From: Bacillus multifaciens
Lineage (GTDB): Bacteria; Bacillota; Bacilli; Bacillales; Bacillaceae_G
DNA: 64,000 nucleotides
NCBI RefSeq assembly: GCF_030756675.1
Contig: NZ_JAVBXD010000009.1
Location: 1-64,000, forward strand
Reading direction: 5' to 3'
This document shows positions 27,263 to 37,730 of this stretch, piece by piece. Under the pieces are notes generated by a model. That model ran no database searches. It saw nothing but the letters and a program-made list of their open reading frames with translations, and was not told where the DNA came from. Within the stretch, counting starts at the first letter, position 1; each line of letters begins with the position of its first letter. The position numbers and the translations under genes were made by a program.

Positions 27263-28679
27263 GCGGCAGCATCCGATTACGATTTTGTTTGAGGTAAAGC
27301 TAAGTAGTATTTTACCAGTATTTTTTGTTTTCGTTGTGAAAGACGGGACATTTCCCTTTTGGTATTTGATCCCGCTTCTGTTTATAGGCGCAGGAATTAT
27401 TTTCAACTTCATTTCGTGGTATTACAAAATGTATTGGGTTGAAAATAATGTATTGCATATTAAAGAAGGTCTCTTTACAAAGAAAGAAAGCTATTTAAAT
27501 AAAGAACGTGTACAAACGATTAATACAAGTTCAAATATTTTATATCAAATATTAGGTTTAACAAGACTTAAGATTGAAACAGCAGGCGGGGATGGCGAAG
27601 CAGAAGTACAGCTAGCAGGAATTACGCGCGAGGAAGCAGCGAATTTAATTGCAATGCTAAATAAAAATAGCGATGTGAAGGATGCACCTGAATTAGAAGT
27701 TCCTTCGATTGCAAAGAATGAACATACCGCAGTTGCTTATACATTAACGTGGAAAGAAATTTTGCTGGCAAGTATTACATCGGGGAAATTTGGTCTTTTA
27801 TTTTCCATTCTTTTCGTTTTATCAGATAAAATTCGCGATATTATGCCGAATCATATCGTGAAGAAAATTGAGCATTATGTGGAAACGTATGTATCGGAAA
27901 GTGATATAGTTGGCTGGGGGTATATGATCGTTGCTTTACTTCTATTATCGTGGATTGTTTCAACGATTCAATATGCGTTGCAGCATGCGAATTTTACGAT
28001 TTCACGTAAAAGAGATGAAATTCGTATTTCACAAGGTTTGCTAGAAAGAAAAGAGCTTGTCTTGAAAGCGCACCGTATTCACGGGATTAAAATGAAAGAA
28101 GGGATCCTTCGTAAACCTTTTGGATATTGCTCTGTTCACGTAGAAGCCATTCAAAAATTTGAAGAAGGACAAACAGATGTCACAATCCATCCGCTTATGA
28201 AAAAGAAAAAAGTATTAGAAATGCTACAATACTTACAATTGCCATATGATATAAACAGTGAGATGACAAAATTACCGAAAACGGCAATGAGACGTCATAT
28301 GTTAGATAACTTTATATTCGCTTGTATTGTAGCAGTACCGATTATCGGTTCAAGTATTTATTTTCACAAACACTTTCTACTTGCGTTATTATTACCACTT
28401 TTCTTAGTATCCATCTGGCTTGGCTATGCGCAGTACAAAGCAGGTGGATATCGAATTGATGGCGATCAGCTAACAATGTCCTATCGCGGAATCGCCAAAT
28501 ATACTGTTTTTGTGAAAAGAAGACATATTCAATCTTTAAAGAAAAGCCAATCATACTTCCAGAAAAAAGATGCACTTTGTACATATAATTTCCATAATGC
28601 CTCGGCTGGTCATACGTTAGAACATGTACGTATGGAAGATGCGGAGAAGATGCAAAGTTGGTATAAGCGAGGGCTCTGA
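27246..28679 (+). CDS. ydbT: YdbT-like multi-bPH2 membrane protein
   Basis: A 477-residue membrane protein with several TM helices and three bPH2 modules (about 60-140, 245-330 and 395-475), each recognisable by the strand pattern NNVLHIKEGLFTKKESYLNK or REDEIRISQGLLERKELVLK-like segments. It is translationally coupled to ydbS. The pair probably sits in the cytoplasmic membrane as one complex and protects against membrane-active peptides. The stop codon TGA lies at the edge of the right repeat copy. Confidence 0.83.
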   Translation: MMRMYKRQHPITILFEVKLSSILPVFFVFVVKDGTFPFWYLIPLLFIGAGIIFNFISWYYKMYWVENNVLHIKEGLFTKKESYLNKERVQTINTSSNILYQILGLTRLKIETAGGDGEAEVQLAGITREEAANLIAMLNKNSDVKDAPELEVPSIAKNEHTAVAYTLTWKEILLASITSGKFGLLFSILFVLSDKIRDIMPNHIVKKIEHYVETYVSESDIVGWGYMIVALLLLSWIVSTIQYALQHANFTISRKRDEIRISQGLLERKELVLKAHRIHGIKMKEGILRKPFGYCSVHVEAIQKFEEGQTDVTIHPLMKKKKVLEMLQYLQLPYDINSEMTKLPKTAMRRHMLDNFIFACIVAVPIIGSSIYFHKHFLLALLLPLFLVSIWLGYAQYKAGGYRIDGDQLTMSYRGIAKYTVFVKRRHIQSLKKSQSYFQKKDALCTYNFHNASAGHTLEHVRMEDAEKMQSWYKRGL

Positions 28680-28836
28680 TATATCGGCGATATTTTCAAT
28701 ATATCAGCGCTTTTCACAATATATCGACCGCTTTTTAGAATATATCGGCGCTTCGACATGGGATAAAGACCCTTCGACGATGTTCGACACGCCGAGTACA
28801 TGAAAAGGAGCTGACAAAAGTCAGCTCCTTTTTTAA
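28677..28836. repeat. Inverted-pair repeat, right copy
   Basis: Reverse-complement partner of 23772-23925 with the same four YGATATAT-core units and CGCTTCGACATG arm. It ends in a strong hairpin, AAAAGGAGCTGAC / GTCAGCTCCTTTTTT, that also serves as terminator for ydbT. Confidence 0.82.
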
Positions 28837-29057
28837 CATGGAACATAAACTAGATTGATATTTTAGTTTGTGAATTAAAATGTAAATGTTTAATAATTTT
28901 ACCAAAATTACATTAAAATAAAAAGGTTTATCAAAAAATGTCAGAAATTTGTGCGTTTTAATTGTTTTAAATTTCGAATTTTTTAAAATATATTGCCTTT
29001 ATTTTCTACTTTTTTTACATTGGTTTTGTAATATTAAAAATTTCGCGAGGTGAATGT

Positions 29058-32000
29058 ATGAAAAGGGAAAAAAGAAAAAGGCGATGGTATCGTTATGTGA
29101 TTCAACTCATCGTGATGGCGTTAATCGTGTCCTCTATTCCGATGGAGGCAATTGCGGAATCGATGAACAATGGCAAACCAGCACAAGAGAACAAAGTTTC
29201 TTCTACTGAACAAACAAAGAAAAAGGCTGAGCAGAAGCAAACATCAGACGGAAAACCGACTGAAGTAGTAGAAGAACGAACCGAACACGAAAAAGTATTT
29301 GATAACAAGAATGGAACATATACAAAGAAAGTCTACACAGATCCCATACACACAAAAAAAGATGGGAAGCTAGAAGAAATTCAGCCAGAACTTGTTGAAA
29401 AATCCCCACAAACAATCGCGACAAAAACTACAAAGTTAAAACCAACATTTCAAAAAAAGTTAGAACAGAAAGAATACGCGGCCTTTGAAGTAGATGGTCA
29501 CAAAGTTACGTATAAATTAATAGGCGCTAAAGGTGAGAAAGAACAAATAGGGCCATCTCAAGTTGCAGCTACTTATGAAAAAAATGAGATTTGGTATAAA
29601 AATATTTTTCCAAAGATCGATTTACGTACGATTACGTTTAATGACAAAGTAAAAGAAGATATTGTTCTGAATGAATATACAGGACATCATATCTTTACCT
29701 TCCAATTACAAACTACATTGACACCGAAGTTACAAGAAGACGGTTCTATTTTGATGGTGGATGATAAACAAAAGACAGTGTTTACATTGCCAAAGCCATT
29801 TATGACGGATTCTAATGTACATCCTGAATCAAATGAAGCACCGATTTCAGAAGATGTAAAGTATACGTTAGAGAAGCAAGAAAACAATACGTACAATGTA
29901 ACCGTTACGGCAGATCCAAAGTGGCTGCAAGCTCCTGAGCGAAAATATCCGGTTTATATTGACCCGTCTATCACGATGGGGAGTTTCCAAGAAGCGTATG
30001 TATCGAGTGCCTATCCAAAGAATAATTATTCAAGGTGGGTGCTTTGGGACGAAGGGCAGAAAGCGCATACATTGAAAGTGGGTTATTTTGATAATCGTAC
30101 TGGTTATAATTTTGCCTATACGAAGCCGGAACTTTCTAGTTTGAACGGTGCAATTGTACATGAAGCAAAGTTTTATGCTTATGCGTCGTGGCATTATTAC
30201 GGAAATAATCCGAATGAAGTTTGGCTAGATGAAGTCAAAGGCGACTGGGATTACATTACGATGAACTGGGAAACAAAACCGTGGTCCGAAGAAATCGCAG
30301 TTGCGAATGTCAGCCGAAATCAATGGGCAGAGTTTAATGTCACAAACACAGTGAAAGCGTGGCTAAGCGGTGAGAGACCAAACTATGGATTTAAGCTGCA
30401 TCCGAACGGGCGAGGACAAACACATTGGAAGAAATTTATTGCGGCTTATAACGGGGGAGATACAGCGCCGCATTTAGAAATTACGTATTCCTATCCAAAG
30501 CCGAATAAACCGCGATTATCAGCTTATTCAAACGGTATTGGAAGCGGAACAGGACATATTAATGTGAACTGGGATGCAATGCCGGGGGCAACGGGGTACC
30601 GAGTAGGAATTTTTGATGGGACAGATTACAACTATTATCAAGTTGGGAATACGACATCTTGGTCAACGAAGGATAAAAAAATCTGGCCAAATAAAGAGGA
30701 AGTAAGCCGCGGGCGAAGTGACCTTCATTTTGATGGATTAGGCGAAGAAGTGCCAACGAGCCCTTCTCAGCTGTATCAAAATGGTGGTTCTAAAGAACAA
30801 GGAAACGATAAACATGCATACAAAGTAAAAGTTGTAGCGGAGTATCCACATGATGAAATGAGTCCAGAATCAGATGAAGAAAAGGTATTTGTGCCGCTAG
30901 AAACACCAAAGCAGCCGAAATCGCACGCCTTTACGAATTTGACGGGTTCTCAATCGGGGTACATTGAGCTGAACTGGGATCAAATTCCTGGTGCTACAGG
31001 CTATCGTGTTATTTTTTATAATGGAAAGAGTCACGATGTATTTGATGTTGGAAATGTAACAAAGTGGTCTACGCAAGGAAAGAAAATCTATCCAACGGCA
31101 GATGAATTGAAAAATGGCCGCTACCAGTTCCATACAGATGGAAAGGGAGAAGAACTTGCGCTAAATCCTTCTAAGTTGTATGAGAATGCAGGTGATTTTA
31201 GAAGCGATAAATATTGGGTTCATATTCAAGCCTACAGCAATACCGGGCATGCCGAAAGTACGTATTCCCCGGACTACGGCATTAAAATGACAGAACCAAC
31301 AGATATTTTCGGGTTAAAAGATTATATTGCTTGTGTTGATGTCATCGGCGGTAAAGTAAACGCGACGAACGGCAACTTTGTTATGGGTGAGTCGGACTTT
31401 ACGTTATCAGGTCGCGGCCCTGATTTACGCATTGATCGTGTATATAACAGTAACAGTACAGAACAAGGCGTATTAGGAAAAGGCTGGACGAGTTCTTTTG
31501 ATGAAAAAGTACAGGAGCAGCCAAATGGAGACTTACACTTTATTCATGAAGATCGTGCAGTCGATCGTTTTGAAAAAACGGGAGACAACTCCTACAAAGC
31601 GCCGCCGGGTGTCTTTTTAGAAATCAAGAAAACAGACGGCGGGTATACGGTTACTGATAAAGATCAAACGGTATCCGAGTACGATAAACAAGGTCGTTTA
31701 ACAAAGGTAAAAGACGAACATGGCAATACGTTGACGTATCGCTATGAAAACGGCCGCGTTGTCGAAATTACAAACGCTTCGAATCGTAAAGTATCTTTAC
31801 AGTATACAGACGGATTATTAACAAAGCTTGTCGGTCCTGAAAATCGTACAGTTACGTATACGTATAAAGATGGGCAACTAGTAGGTGTAACAACACCGAG
31901 AGGAAAACAATATCGATACGGCTATGAAAATGGGAAACTACGTTACACGTATGATCCGAAACATACAGAGCAAAAGCCGTACAAAACAACGTACACATAT

Positions 32001-35000
32001 GACAATAACCGACTTGTGAGTGTAAAGGACGCACTAGGGAAAGAAACGAAACTCTCTTATAACAGTGAAGCAAGAGAAGTGACCGTTATTGATCCTAAAA
32101 ATGTGAAAGACATGTATCACTACAATCTTGCGGGAAATCCAGCTAAAACGGTTGTAGATGCAGACGGATTAAAGCTAACAACAACGTATGAATATGAAAC
32201 AAACAATTTAACAAAAAAGACAGACCCAAAAGACCAAGGAAAACGCGTTTCCGAAAGTTATACGTATGATGGGAAAGGAAACGTAACATCGGCGACAGAC
32301 GCAATTGGAACAGAGAAGTACGAATATAACCAAAATAATGATGTAACAAAAGTAACAGATGCAGAGAATAAAACAGCATCTGTGACGTATAACGGTGCCA
32401 ATGCTGTTTCGGAAACAGATTATAAGGCGCAAACATCATCTGTGACGCAGTATGATTCTTACGGAAATCCAGTTCGCGGCAGTTTAGAACTAGCACCGGG
32501 TGGCAACTTAATGCGAAACCCTGGTTTTGAAGCAGGGGGCGATCACTGGGAGCTGCGCGGATGGAACGATGGTGGGAAAAATGAAATCGATCGTAACGTT
32601 CGTGCTCCAGAGTTAGGACAAACGTCTTCTCTCCGCATGGATACAAAAGGCATCAATGATAGCTGGGGGGCAACGATCGCCAGCCAAAAAGTAGATGTTG
32701 AGCCAAATAAACCATACATTTTAAGTGGATGGATCAAAACAAGTGGCTTAGAAAAGGCGAGTGCTTATTTCTATGTCATTCAGCTAGATGAACATGGAAA
32801 TCATGTAGGAACCATTTCGAATAATCATAGTAAAGTGAGCGGTACAACCGACTGGACAAAACGACAAGTACCAATTGTCACTTCTGATAAAACACGGCAA
32901 TTAATCATTGAAGTCTTCACAGCCCATGAAAGCGTGGAAGGAAAAGGAACAGCTTGGTTTGATAATTTCCAATTAGAAGAAGGGCCCATTTCATCTTCTT
33001 TTAACCCAGTACCAAATCCGAGTTTTGAGTATTATAGAGACAGCGACAAATTAGAAGGTTGGCATACATGGCAAAACTTACCGAAAGATAATATCGGAGA
33101 AGGATTTGGTGGACATTCAGCGCTTGTGATGGAGCGTAAGAGTGAGGCTGATCCAAATCCAGACTTGCATTATCGTCAAGAAATTGCACTAAATCAAAGT
33201 CAGGCGAAAGACATTACCATTACCGCAATGTCAAAAGCGGAAAATGTGAAACATAGTAGTACATCTCAGCCAAACAAAGGATATTCTGTTTGGGTCTATG
33301 CAGAACATGAAGGTGGAACATGGAAAAGCTACTACATCACATTCCCGCTTGGCACAAAAGATTGGAACCGCGGAGCAGTTGTTATCCCAGCATCGGCAGG
33401 AGCGATAAAACGTATTCAGCTGCATACGATGCTTGATAAAGAACTGACAGGAAAAGCATGGTTCGATGATATTCGGATTATGGAGGGCAACCACTTAACG
33501 AAAACAGAGTATGATGAAGATGGAAATTTCATTACTGCAACGTATGATGAAGAAAACCGTAAAAATACATTTACGTACGATCCGTATGGAAACAAATCAA
33601 GTGAAACAGATGAAAAAGGAAATAAAAAGACTTTTGCCTATAACGAAGATAACCAATTAACGAAAACAACAATGGCAAACGGTACTTCTGTTTCTTACAG
33701 TTATGATGATAATGGAAACACAACAGAGAAATTTGTCACAGCCAGCGGAAAAACGCAAAAGAACATCTTCGAATATGATGTCGATAACAAACTAACCGTC
33801 TTCCAAGATGCATTATCTCGAAAAATTGTACACGAGTATGATGCAAATGCGAACCGAACGAAAACAACGCTGCCAACAAACACTGTGTTAGAATGGGAGT
33901 ACGATGCGGCAAACCGAGCGATTAAAGCGAAACGAAACGGCAAAGATGCATTCTCGTATGCATATGATGAGAACGGAAATGAAACAAAAGTAACCGATCA
34001 TATAAACGGAATCACCCGTGAAAAAGCATATGACGAAGGCAACCGCATCATCAGCATGACAGACCGCGGCGGCAGCGTAAAATGGTCATATCAACCAAAA
34101 TCTCACAAACTAAAAGATACAACAATCAATCACGGTTCCTATAACAACATAACAAACTATGAATATAACGCCTTAAATCAAAATACGAAAGTAACCGATA
34201 ACGGAAAAACATTCTATTTTGATTACGACGAATTTGGAAACGTCGTTCGTTATCAGGCTGGTAATGACGCGGCGGCCCAATTTACGTATGACCATACAAA
34301 GAAACTAACAAACTTACAAATTGGTACAAAAGATTCACAGCGCATTTTAGAAGAATCGTATACGTATGACGCAACAAGCAACCGCACCGCAATCGAACGT
34401 AAAAACGGTGACAAAACAGAAAAAACAACATACGCCTATGATTCTATCAATCAACTAGCAAAAGAAACATTGCCAAATGGTACAACCAAAGAATACAGCT
34501 ATGACGGCTTTGGTAACCGTACAAACGTAAAAGTAACAGAAGCAGGAAAATCAGGCGTATCGACAACAGCCGTATTTAACGAAGGCAACCAGCTAACGAA
34601 ATTCGGCAACGAATCCTTAGCATATGATGCCAACGGAAACCGTACATCTGATGGCAAATACAAATACACATGGAACGAAGCAGATCAGCTGATCGCCATC
34701 ACAAAACAAGGCGAAAGCACACCATTTGCGACATATAAATACGATGACGACGGCCGCCGTATCGAAAAAACAGTGAGCGGAACAACAACCCGTTATCACT
34801 ATGACGGCGACAGTATTAACCCATTATATGAAACAGATGGAAGTGGAAACGTCCTTCGCCAATATGTGTATTCAGTAGACGGCATCCGCCTTGCGATAAA
34901 GTCCCAAGGCCAAACGGTATACTACCACTACAATCCACGCGGTGACGTCATTGCGATGACAGACGAAAATGGACAAGTCGTAGCAAACTATGAATATGAT

Positions 35001-35723
35001 GCATGGGGCAATGTCCTAAAGAGTGATGCAAAAGGCATCGCAGCAGAGAATCCATTTGGCTATGCGGGATATATGTATGATAAAGAGATTGGGATGTATT
35101 ATTTAATTGCGAGATATTATAATCCAACTCATGGTGTGTTCTTGTCTGTGGATCCGGATCCGGGTGATGAGGATGATCCGATTACGCAGAATGGGTATAC
35201 GTATGGGGATAATAATCCTGTTATGCATGTGGATCCAGATGGTCACTTACCTTGGTTGGCAATAAACGCTGGGTTTGCAGTGTATGATGGATATAAAGCT
35301 TATAAATCTGGTGCAAGTAAAAAAGTAATATTAAGAAGGGCTGCTTTAGGATTCGTCGGCGGTGGCAGACTCAAATTTGCTGGAAAGATTACAAGAGCAA
35401 TTGGAGGAGGCAGTTTTAATAGTGTAAATAAATTAAAAGGTACAAAGTATGTAGGACATCATATGCCTCAGAATGCATACAATAAGACCATAGGTATAAG
35501 TAGAGGTAAGGGACCAGCATTACTTATGACAAAAGCAGATCATAAGCTAACAAGAACCTTTGGTGGTAAAGGAAAAGCTACTATGCGGATAGATAAAGGA
35601 TTAAACGCTAGACAAAGATTGGCAAGAGATGTATGGGATATTAAACGTAAATTTGGTAAAAAATACAATTATGGTTTGAAGCAAGCTGTAAGATACGGAC
35701 AAAAATTATATCCTAAAAAATAA
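29058..35723 (+). CDS. Rhs/YD-repeat (WapA-like) polymorphic toxin
   Basis: A 2221-residue secreted protein. An N-terminal basic/hydrophobic export signal (about 1-36) is followed by a charged linker; a DNRLRE-like region about 305-475 (PSITMGSFQEAYVSSAYP); two related FN3-like segments about 480-745 (PGATGYRV in each); a DUF6531-type start of the Rhs shell near 760; YD repeats; two sugar-binding-like jelly-roll segments about 1147-1480 (MRNPGFEAGGD, WFDNFQLEEG / WFDDIRIMEG); more YD repeats; and the Rhs core GYAGYMYDKEIGMYYLIARY ending in VDPDG at 2058-2062. The variable tip (2063-2221) contains GHHMPQ at 2133-2138 and is basic; I judge it a HNH/endonuclease VII-type nuclease toxin. It kills or inhibits neighbours on contact; the downstream gene should give immunity. 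Confidence 0.9.
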   Translation: MKREKRKRRWYRYVIQLIVMALIVSSIPMEAIAESMNNGKPAQENKVSSTEQTKKKAEQKQTSDGKPTEVVEERTEHEKVFDNKNGTYTKKVYTDPIHTKKDGKLEEIQPELVEKSPQTIATKTTKLKPTFQKKLEQKEYAAFEVDGHKVTYKLIGAKGEKEQIGPSQVAATYEKNEIWYKNIFPKIDLRTITFNDKVKEDIVLNEYTGHHIFTFQLQTTLTPKLQEDGSILMVDDKQKTVFTLPKPFMTDSNVHPESNEAPISEDVKYTLEKQENNTYNVTVTADPKWLQAPERKYPVYIDPSITMGSFQEAYVSSAYPKNNYSRWVLWDEGQKAHTLKVGYFDNRTGYNFAYTKPELSSLNGAIVHEAKFYAYASWHYYGNNPNEVWLDEVKGDWDYITMNWETKPWSEEIAVANVSRNQWAEFNVTNTVKAWLSGERPNYGFKLHPNGRGQTHWKKFIAAYNGGDTAPHLEITYSYPKPNKPRLSAYSNGIGSGTGHINVNWDAMPGATGYRVGIFDGTDYNYYQVGNTTSWSTKDKKIWPNKEEVSRGRSDLHFDGLGEEVPTSPSQLYQNGGSKEQGNDKHAYKVKVVAEYPHDEMSPESDEEKVFVPLETPKQPKSHAFTNLTGSQSGYIELNWDQIPGATGYRVIFYNGKSHDVFDVGNVTKWSTQGKKIYPTADELKNGRYQFHTDGKGEELALNPSKLYENAGDFRSDKYWVHIQAYSNTGHAESTYSPDYGIKMTEPTDIFGLKDYIACVDVIGGKVNATNGNFVMGESDFTLSGRGPDLRIDRVYNSNSTEQGVLGKGWTSSFDEKVQEQPNGDLHFIHEDRAVDRFEKTGDNSYKAPPGVFLEIKKTDGGYTVTDKDQTVSEYDKQGRLTKVKDEHGNTLTYRYENGRVVEITNASNRKVSLQYTDGLLTKLVGPENRTVTYTYKDGQLVGVTTPRGKQYRYGYENGKLRYTYDPKHTEQKPYKTTYTYDNNRLVSVKDALGKETKLSYNSEAREVTVIDPKNVKDMYHYNLAGNPAKTVVDADGLKLTTTYEYETNNLTKKTDPKDQGKRVSESYTYDGKGNVTSATDAIGTEKYEYNQNNDVTKVTDAENKTASVTYNGANAVSETDYKAQTSSVTQYDSYGNPVRGSLELAPGGNLMRNPGFEAGGDHWELRGWNDGGKNEIDRNVRAPELGQTSSLRMDTKGINDSWGATIASQKVDVEPNKPYILSGWIKTSGLEKASAYFYVIQLDEHGNHVGTISNNHSKVSGTTDWTKRQVPIVTSDKTRQLIIEVFTAHESVEGKGTAWFDNFQLEEGPISSSFNPVPNPSFEYYRDSDKLEGWHTWQNLPKDNIGEGFGGHSALVMERKSEADPNPDLHYRQEIALNQSQAKDITITAMSKAENVKHSSTSQPNKGYSVWVYAEHEGGTWKSYYITFPLGTKDWNRGAVVIPASAGAIKRIQLHTMLDKELTGKAWFDDIRIMEGNHLTKTEYDEDGNFITATYDEENRKNTFTYDPYGNKSSETDEKGNKKTFAYNEDNQLTKTTMANGTSVSYSYDDNGNTTEKFVTASGKTQKNIFEYDVDNKLTVFQDALSRKIVHEYDANANRTKTTLPTNTVLEWEYDAANRAIKAKRNGKDAFSYAYDENGNETKVTDHINGITREKAYDEGNRIISMTDRGGSVKWSYQPKSHKLKDTTINHGSYNNITNYEYNALNQNTKVTDNGKTFYFDYDEFGNVVRYQAGNDAAAQFTYDHTKKLTNLQIGTKDSQRILEESYTYDATSNRTAIERKNGDKTEKTTYAYDSINQLAKETLPNGTTKEYSYDGFGNRTNVKVTEAGKSGVSTTAVFNEGNQLTKFGNESLAYDANGNRTSDGKYKYTWNEADQLIAITKQGESTPFATYKYDDDGRRIEKTVSGTTTRYHYDGDSINPLYETDGSGNVLRQYVYSVDGIRLAIKSQGQTVYYHYNPRGDVIAMTDENGQVVANYEYDAWGNVLKSDAKGIAAENPFGYAGYMYDKEIGMYYLIARYYNPTHGVFLSVDPDPGDEDDPITQNGYTYGDNNPVMHVDPDGHLPWLAINAGFAVYDGYKAYKSGASKKVILRRAALGFVGGGRLKFAGKITRAIGGGSFNSVNKLKGTKYVGHHMPQNAYNKTIGISRGKGPALLMTKADHKLTRTFGGKGKATMRIDKGLNARQRLARDVWDIKRKFGKKYNYGLKQAVRYGQKLYPKK

Positions 35724-35735
35724 ATTTTTAATTAT

Positions 35736-35773
35736 AATAGTATTTCACAAATAATATTCTGTGAAATACTATT
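35736..35773. terminator. Perfect 14-bp hairpin between toxin and immunity genes
   Basis: AATAGTATTTCACA (35736-35749) pairs with TGTGAAATACTATT (35760-35773) around a 10-nt loop. It is only weakly followed by T residues, so it may be a leaky terminator, mRNA end-protecting hairpin or processing site rather than a full stop. Confidence 0.55.
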
Positions 35774-35861
35774 ATTCATCTTATGTGAAAAAGTACTTGG
35801 AAAATAAGAATTAATAGTAAAATTCATAGCAAAAATATTTTGTAAAGTAGGTGTTAGGTTT

Positions 35862-36512
35862 ATGAAAAACTTAGGTTTTAGGGTGATATGTGGTAAAGAT
35901 AAATATGATCATTACTTTGGTGGACAAACTTGGAATGTCCCTATATGTCCACAATGTAGTGAACCTGTACATCAAATATTTACTTTTGATTTAACAGACC
36001 CTAAGTTGCATGATGTAAGAGAAGGGAAATTACTAGAATTACCTCTTGTTTCTTGCTTAAATTGTTCTTTATATGAGGAAATGCAAAATTTTAAACTAGA
36101 CATTGAGGAACGTCGTATAAGTATTATTAGTCAAAATGAAGTATTTGATTGGAGATACGAGGAAATAGATAAAATTTCTGTTCCTTTACCTAAAAGTAGT
36201 ATGAAATTAGTAGATATGGAACCATATGATGTTCCTTGTGATGAAAACCAGTATGAACAAGCTTTTGAATCTATAGGTACCGATTATATTTGTAGAATAC
36301 TTGGGTCTCCTTTGAATGTAGAAGAGCCAATAGATTCAAAATGTCCATGTTGTCAGAAAGATATGCAATATGTGGTTATGATAGCAGGGGAGGATTATGG
36401 TAATGAAGGGAATCTTACTGGAGGGATAAATTTTCAGATTGGAGAAAGTTATATATATTTTTTGTTATGTAAAAAATGTTTAATTCTACAAACGTTAACT
36501 CAGAGTTCATAA
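35862..36512 (+). CDS. Probable immunity protein for the Rhs toxin, DUF1963/YwqG-like zinc protein
   Basis: A 216-residue protein 138 bp downstream of the toxin. It has FGGQTWNVPICPQCSEPVHQIFTFDL, then CLNC, CPCC and a final FLLCKKCLIL, giving paired CxxC motifs that could bind zinc. The opening GG...WP.CP.C pattern and closing aromatic-CxxC pattern resemble the DUF1963/YwqG group, which includes known or suspected immunity proteins. Position after the toxin tip is the main evidence for immunity. Moderate confidence in role, low in family. Confidence 0.6.
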   Translation: MKNLGFRVICGKDKYDHYFGGQTWNVPICPQCSEPVHQIFTFDLTDPKLHDVREGKLLELPLVSCLNCSLYEEMQNFKLDIEERRISIISQNEVFDWRYEEIDKISVPLPKSSMKLVDMEPYDVPCDENQYEQAFESIGTDYICRILGSPLNVEEPIDSKCPCCQKDMQYVVMIAGEDYGNEGNLTGGINFQIGESYIYFLLCKKCLILQTLTQSS

Positions 36513-36616
36513 ATTTTTATAAACACAGGAAAATATAATGTAAATAAATATAAATGTTGGTTTGTCATTTATATTAAATTGTATATAAACGTAAAATTTG
36601 ATGGTGTAGAAGTGAA

Positions 36617-36979
36617 TAGTCATTCAAAGTATTTCCGTTTATTAATGAAGTAATTCAATAGACAAAAGAATATGTGAAGCTTCCTTATGATGAGTGGGAT
36701 TATTTGTTCACCTAATCAAAATGGAAAGATATTTTAGAGTAGCTCAGTTTAGAAAAACGACACATGGTTGTTGTTATAAATACAATTGGTTCAATGAATT
36801 TTTTTAAGCAACAAGTTAATATAGGTTTAGGATATCCAGATGAATAAATTAAAATTAATAATTTTCCTAGTCGCACAGAGGTAATTCAGGTTATAGCAAC
36901 ATTTAAGGATACAGGGAAGTTGAAGGCGCGATATTATGAACTGGATGACTTTGTTAATCATACAGAAAACTTTTATTAA
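36617..36979 (+). pseudogene. Decayed gene with in-frame stops
   Basis: One reading frame gives a protein-like sequence (SFKVFPFINEVIQ, TKEYVKLPYDEWDYLFT, HMVVVINTIGSMNFFKQQ, FKDTGKLKARYYELDDF) interrupted by in-frame TAG or TAA codons at 36617, 36659, about 36713, about 36737 and about 36845, before the final TAA at 36977. It is probably a dead immunity gene or a lost toxin partner. The family is not recognised. Confidence 0.6.
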
Positions 36980-37007
36980 TTTGAATTTAATGAAGGAGTT
37001 TTAAAAA

Positions 37008-37730
37008 ATGGCAGAACCTCAAATTATAATCGGAATACCTGGTCTTTGGAATGATAGAGCGGAATTAGTGCAAAAAGTAGTAAGAAAAAGTGGAGGGTAT
37101 CTTCTAGCAGGTAACATTATACATAATGCCAAGGGAGATATTGGCTTTGAGGTAGATATTTACGAACATGATCCGTCTCTAGCAGAAGCATTTTTATATG
37201 CAGGTGGTGAACGCCTTGGGGAGGATATCCTTGGTGAGATAAGTAACCACATATATACAGTATATGTTATTGCTAAAGTAAGGAATATTCATACTGTAAA
37301 AGAAGTTATTGATGTTGGAATGGGACTCCTTAATGCAGGGGGAACTGCTGTGAAAATTGAAACTACTGGCGTAGCTTATTCTAAAGAAGAATGGAAAGAA
37401 ATTGCAGATAACAAAGAATATTTCCTCATTTATTCGCATTTTGTGACGTTAGTTGGAGATGAGAATAGCTATTATTCATGTGGTATGCAGTCATTTGGCC
37501 TTCCGGATGTTGTAATATCTGCTCATATAGATGTAGAAGAAGCAGCTGATTTATTAAATGACTTTAATTTATATAATTTAGTTGAAATGCCTAAATTAAA
37601 AGATGGAGAGACAATTAGCTTTACGCAAACATCTCCTGTGTATAAGTTGGCTCATTGTAAGGATTATCGTTATGAACGAGATGACCTTTTTTATAATTCT
37701 TGTGGATTGTGGGAATTAAAAAAGGTTTAA
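37008..37730 (+). CDS. DUF4261 family protein, possible immunity protein
   Basis: A 240-residue protein preceded by AAGGAG. Features such as FEVDIYEHDPSLAEAF, HIYTVYVIA, DVGMGLLNAGGTAVKIETTGVAYSKEEW and FVTLVGDENSYYSCGMQSFGLPD fit the DUF4261 family as I recall it. The family often accompanies polymorphic toxins, and this copy sits inside a cassette array; its toxin has been lost or is the decayed frame upstream. Cytosolic, no signal peptide. The role is inferred from context. Confidence 0.65.
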   Translation: MAEPQIIIGIPGLWNDRAELVQKVVRKSGGYLLAGNIIHNAKGDIGFEVDIYEHDPSLAEAFLYAGGERLGEDILGEISNHIYTVYVIAKVRNIHTVKEVIDVGMGLLNAGGTAVKIETTGVAYSKEEWKEIADNKEYFLIYSHFVTLVGDENSYYSCGMQSFGLPDVVISAHIDVEEAADLLNDFNLYNLVEMPKLKDGETISFTQTSPVYKLAHCKDYRYERDDLFYNSCGLWELKKV

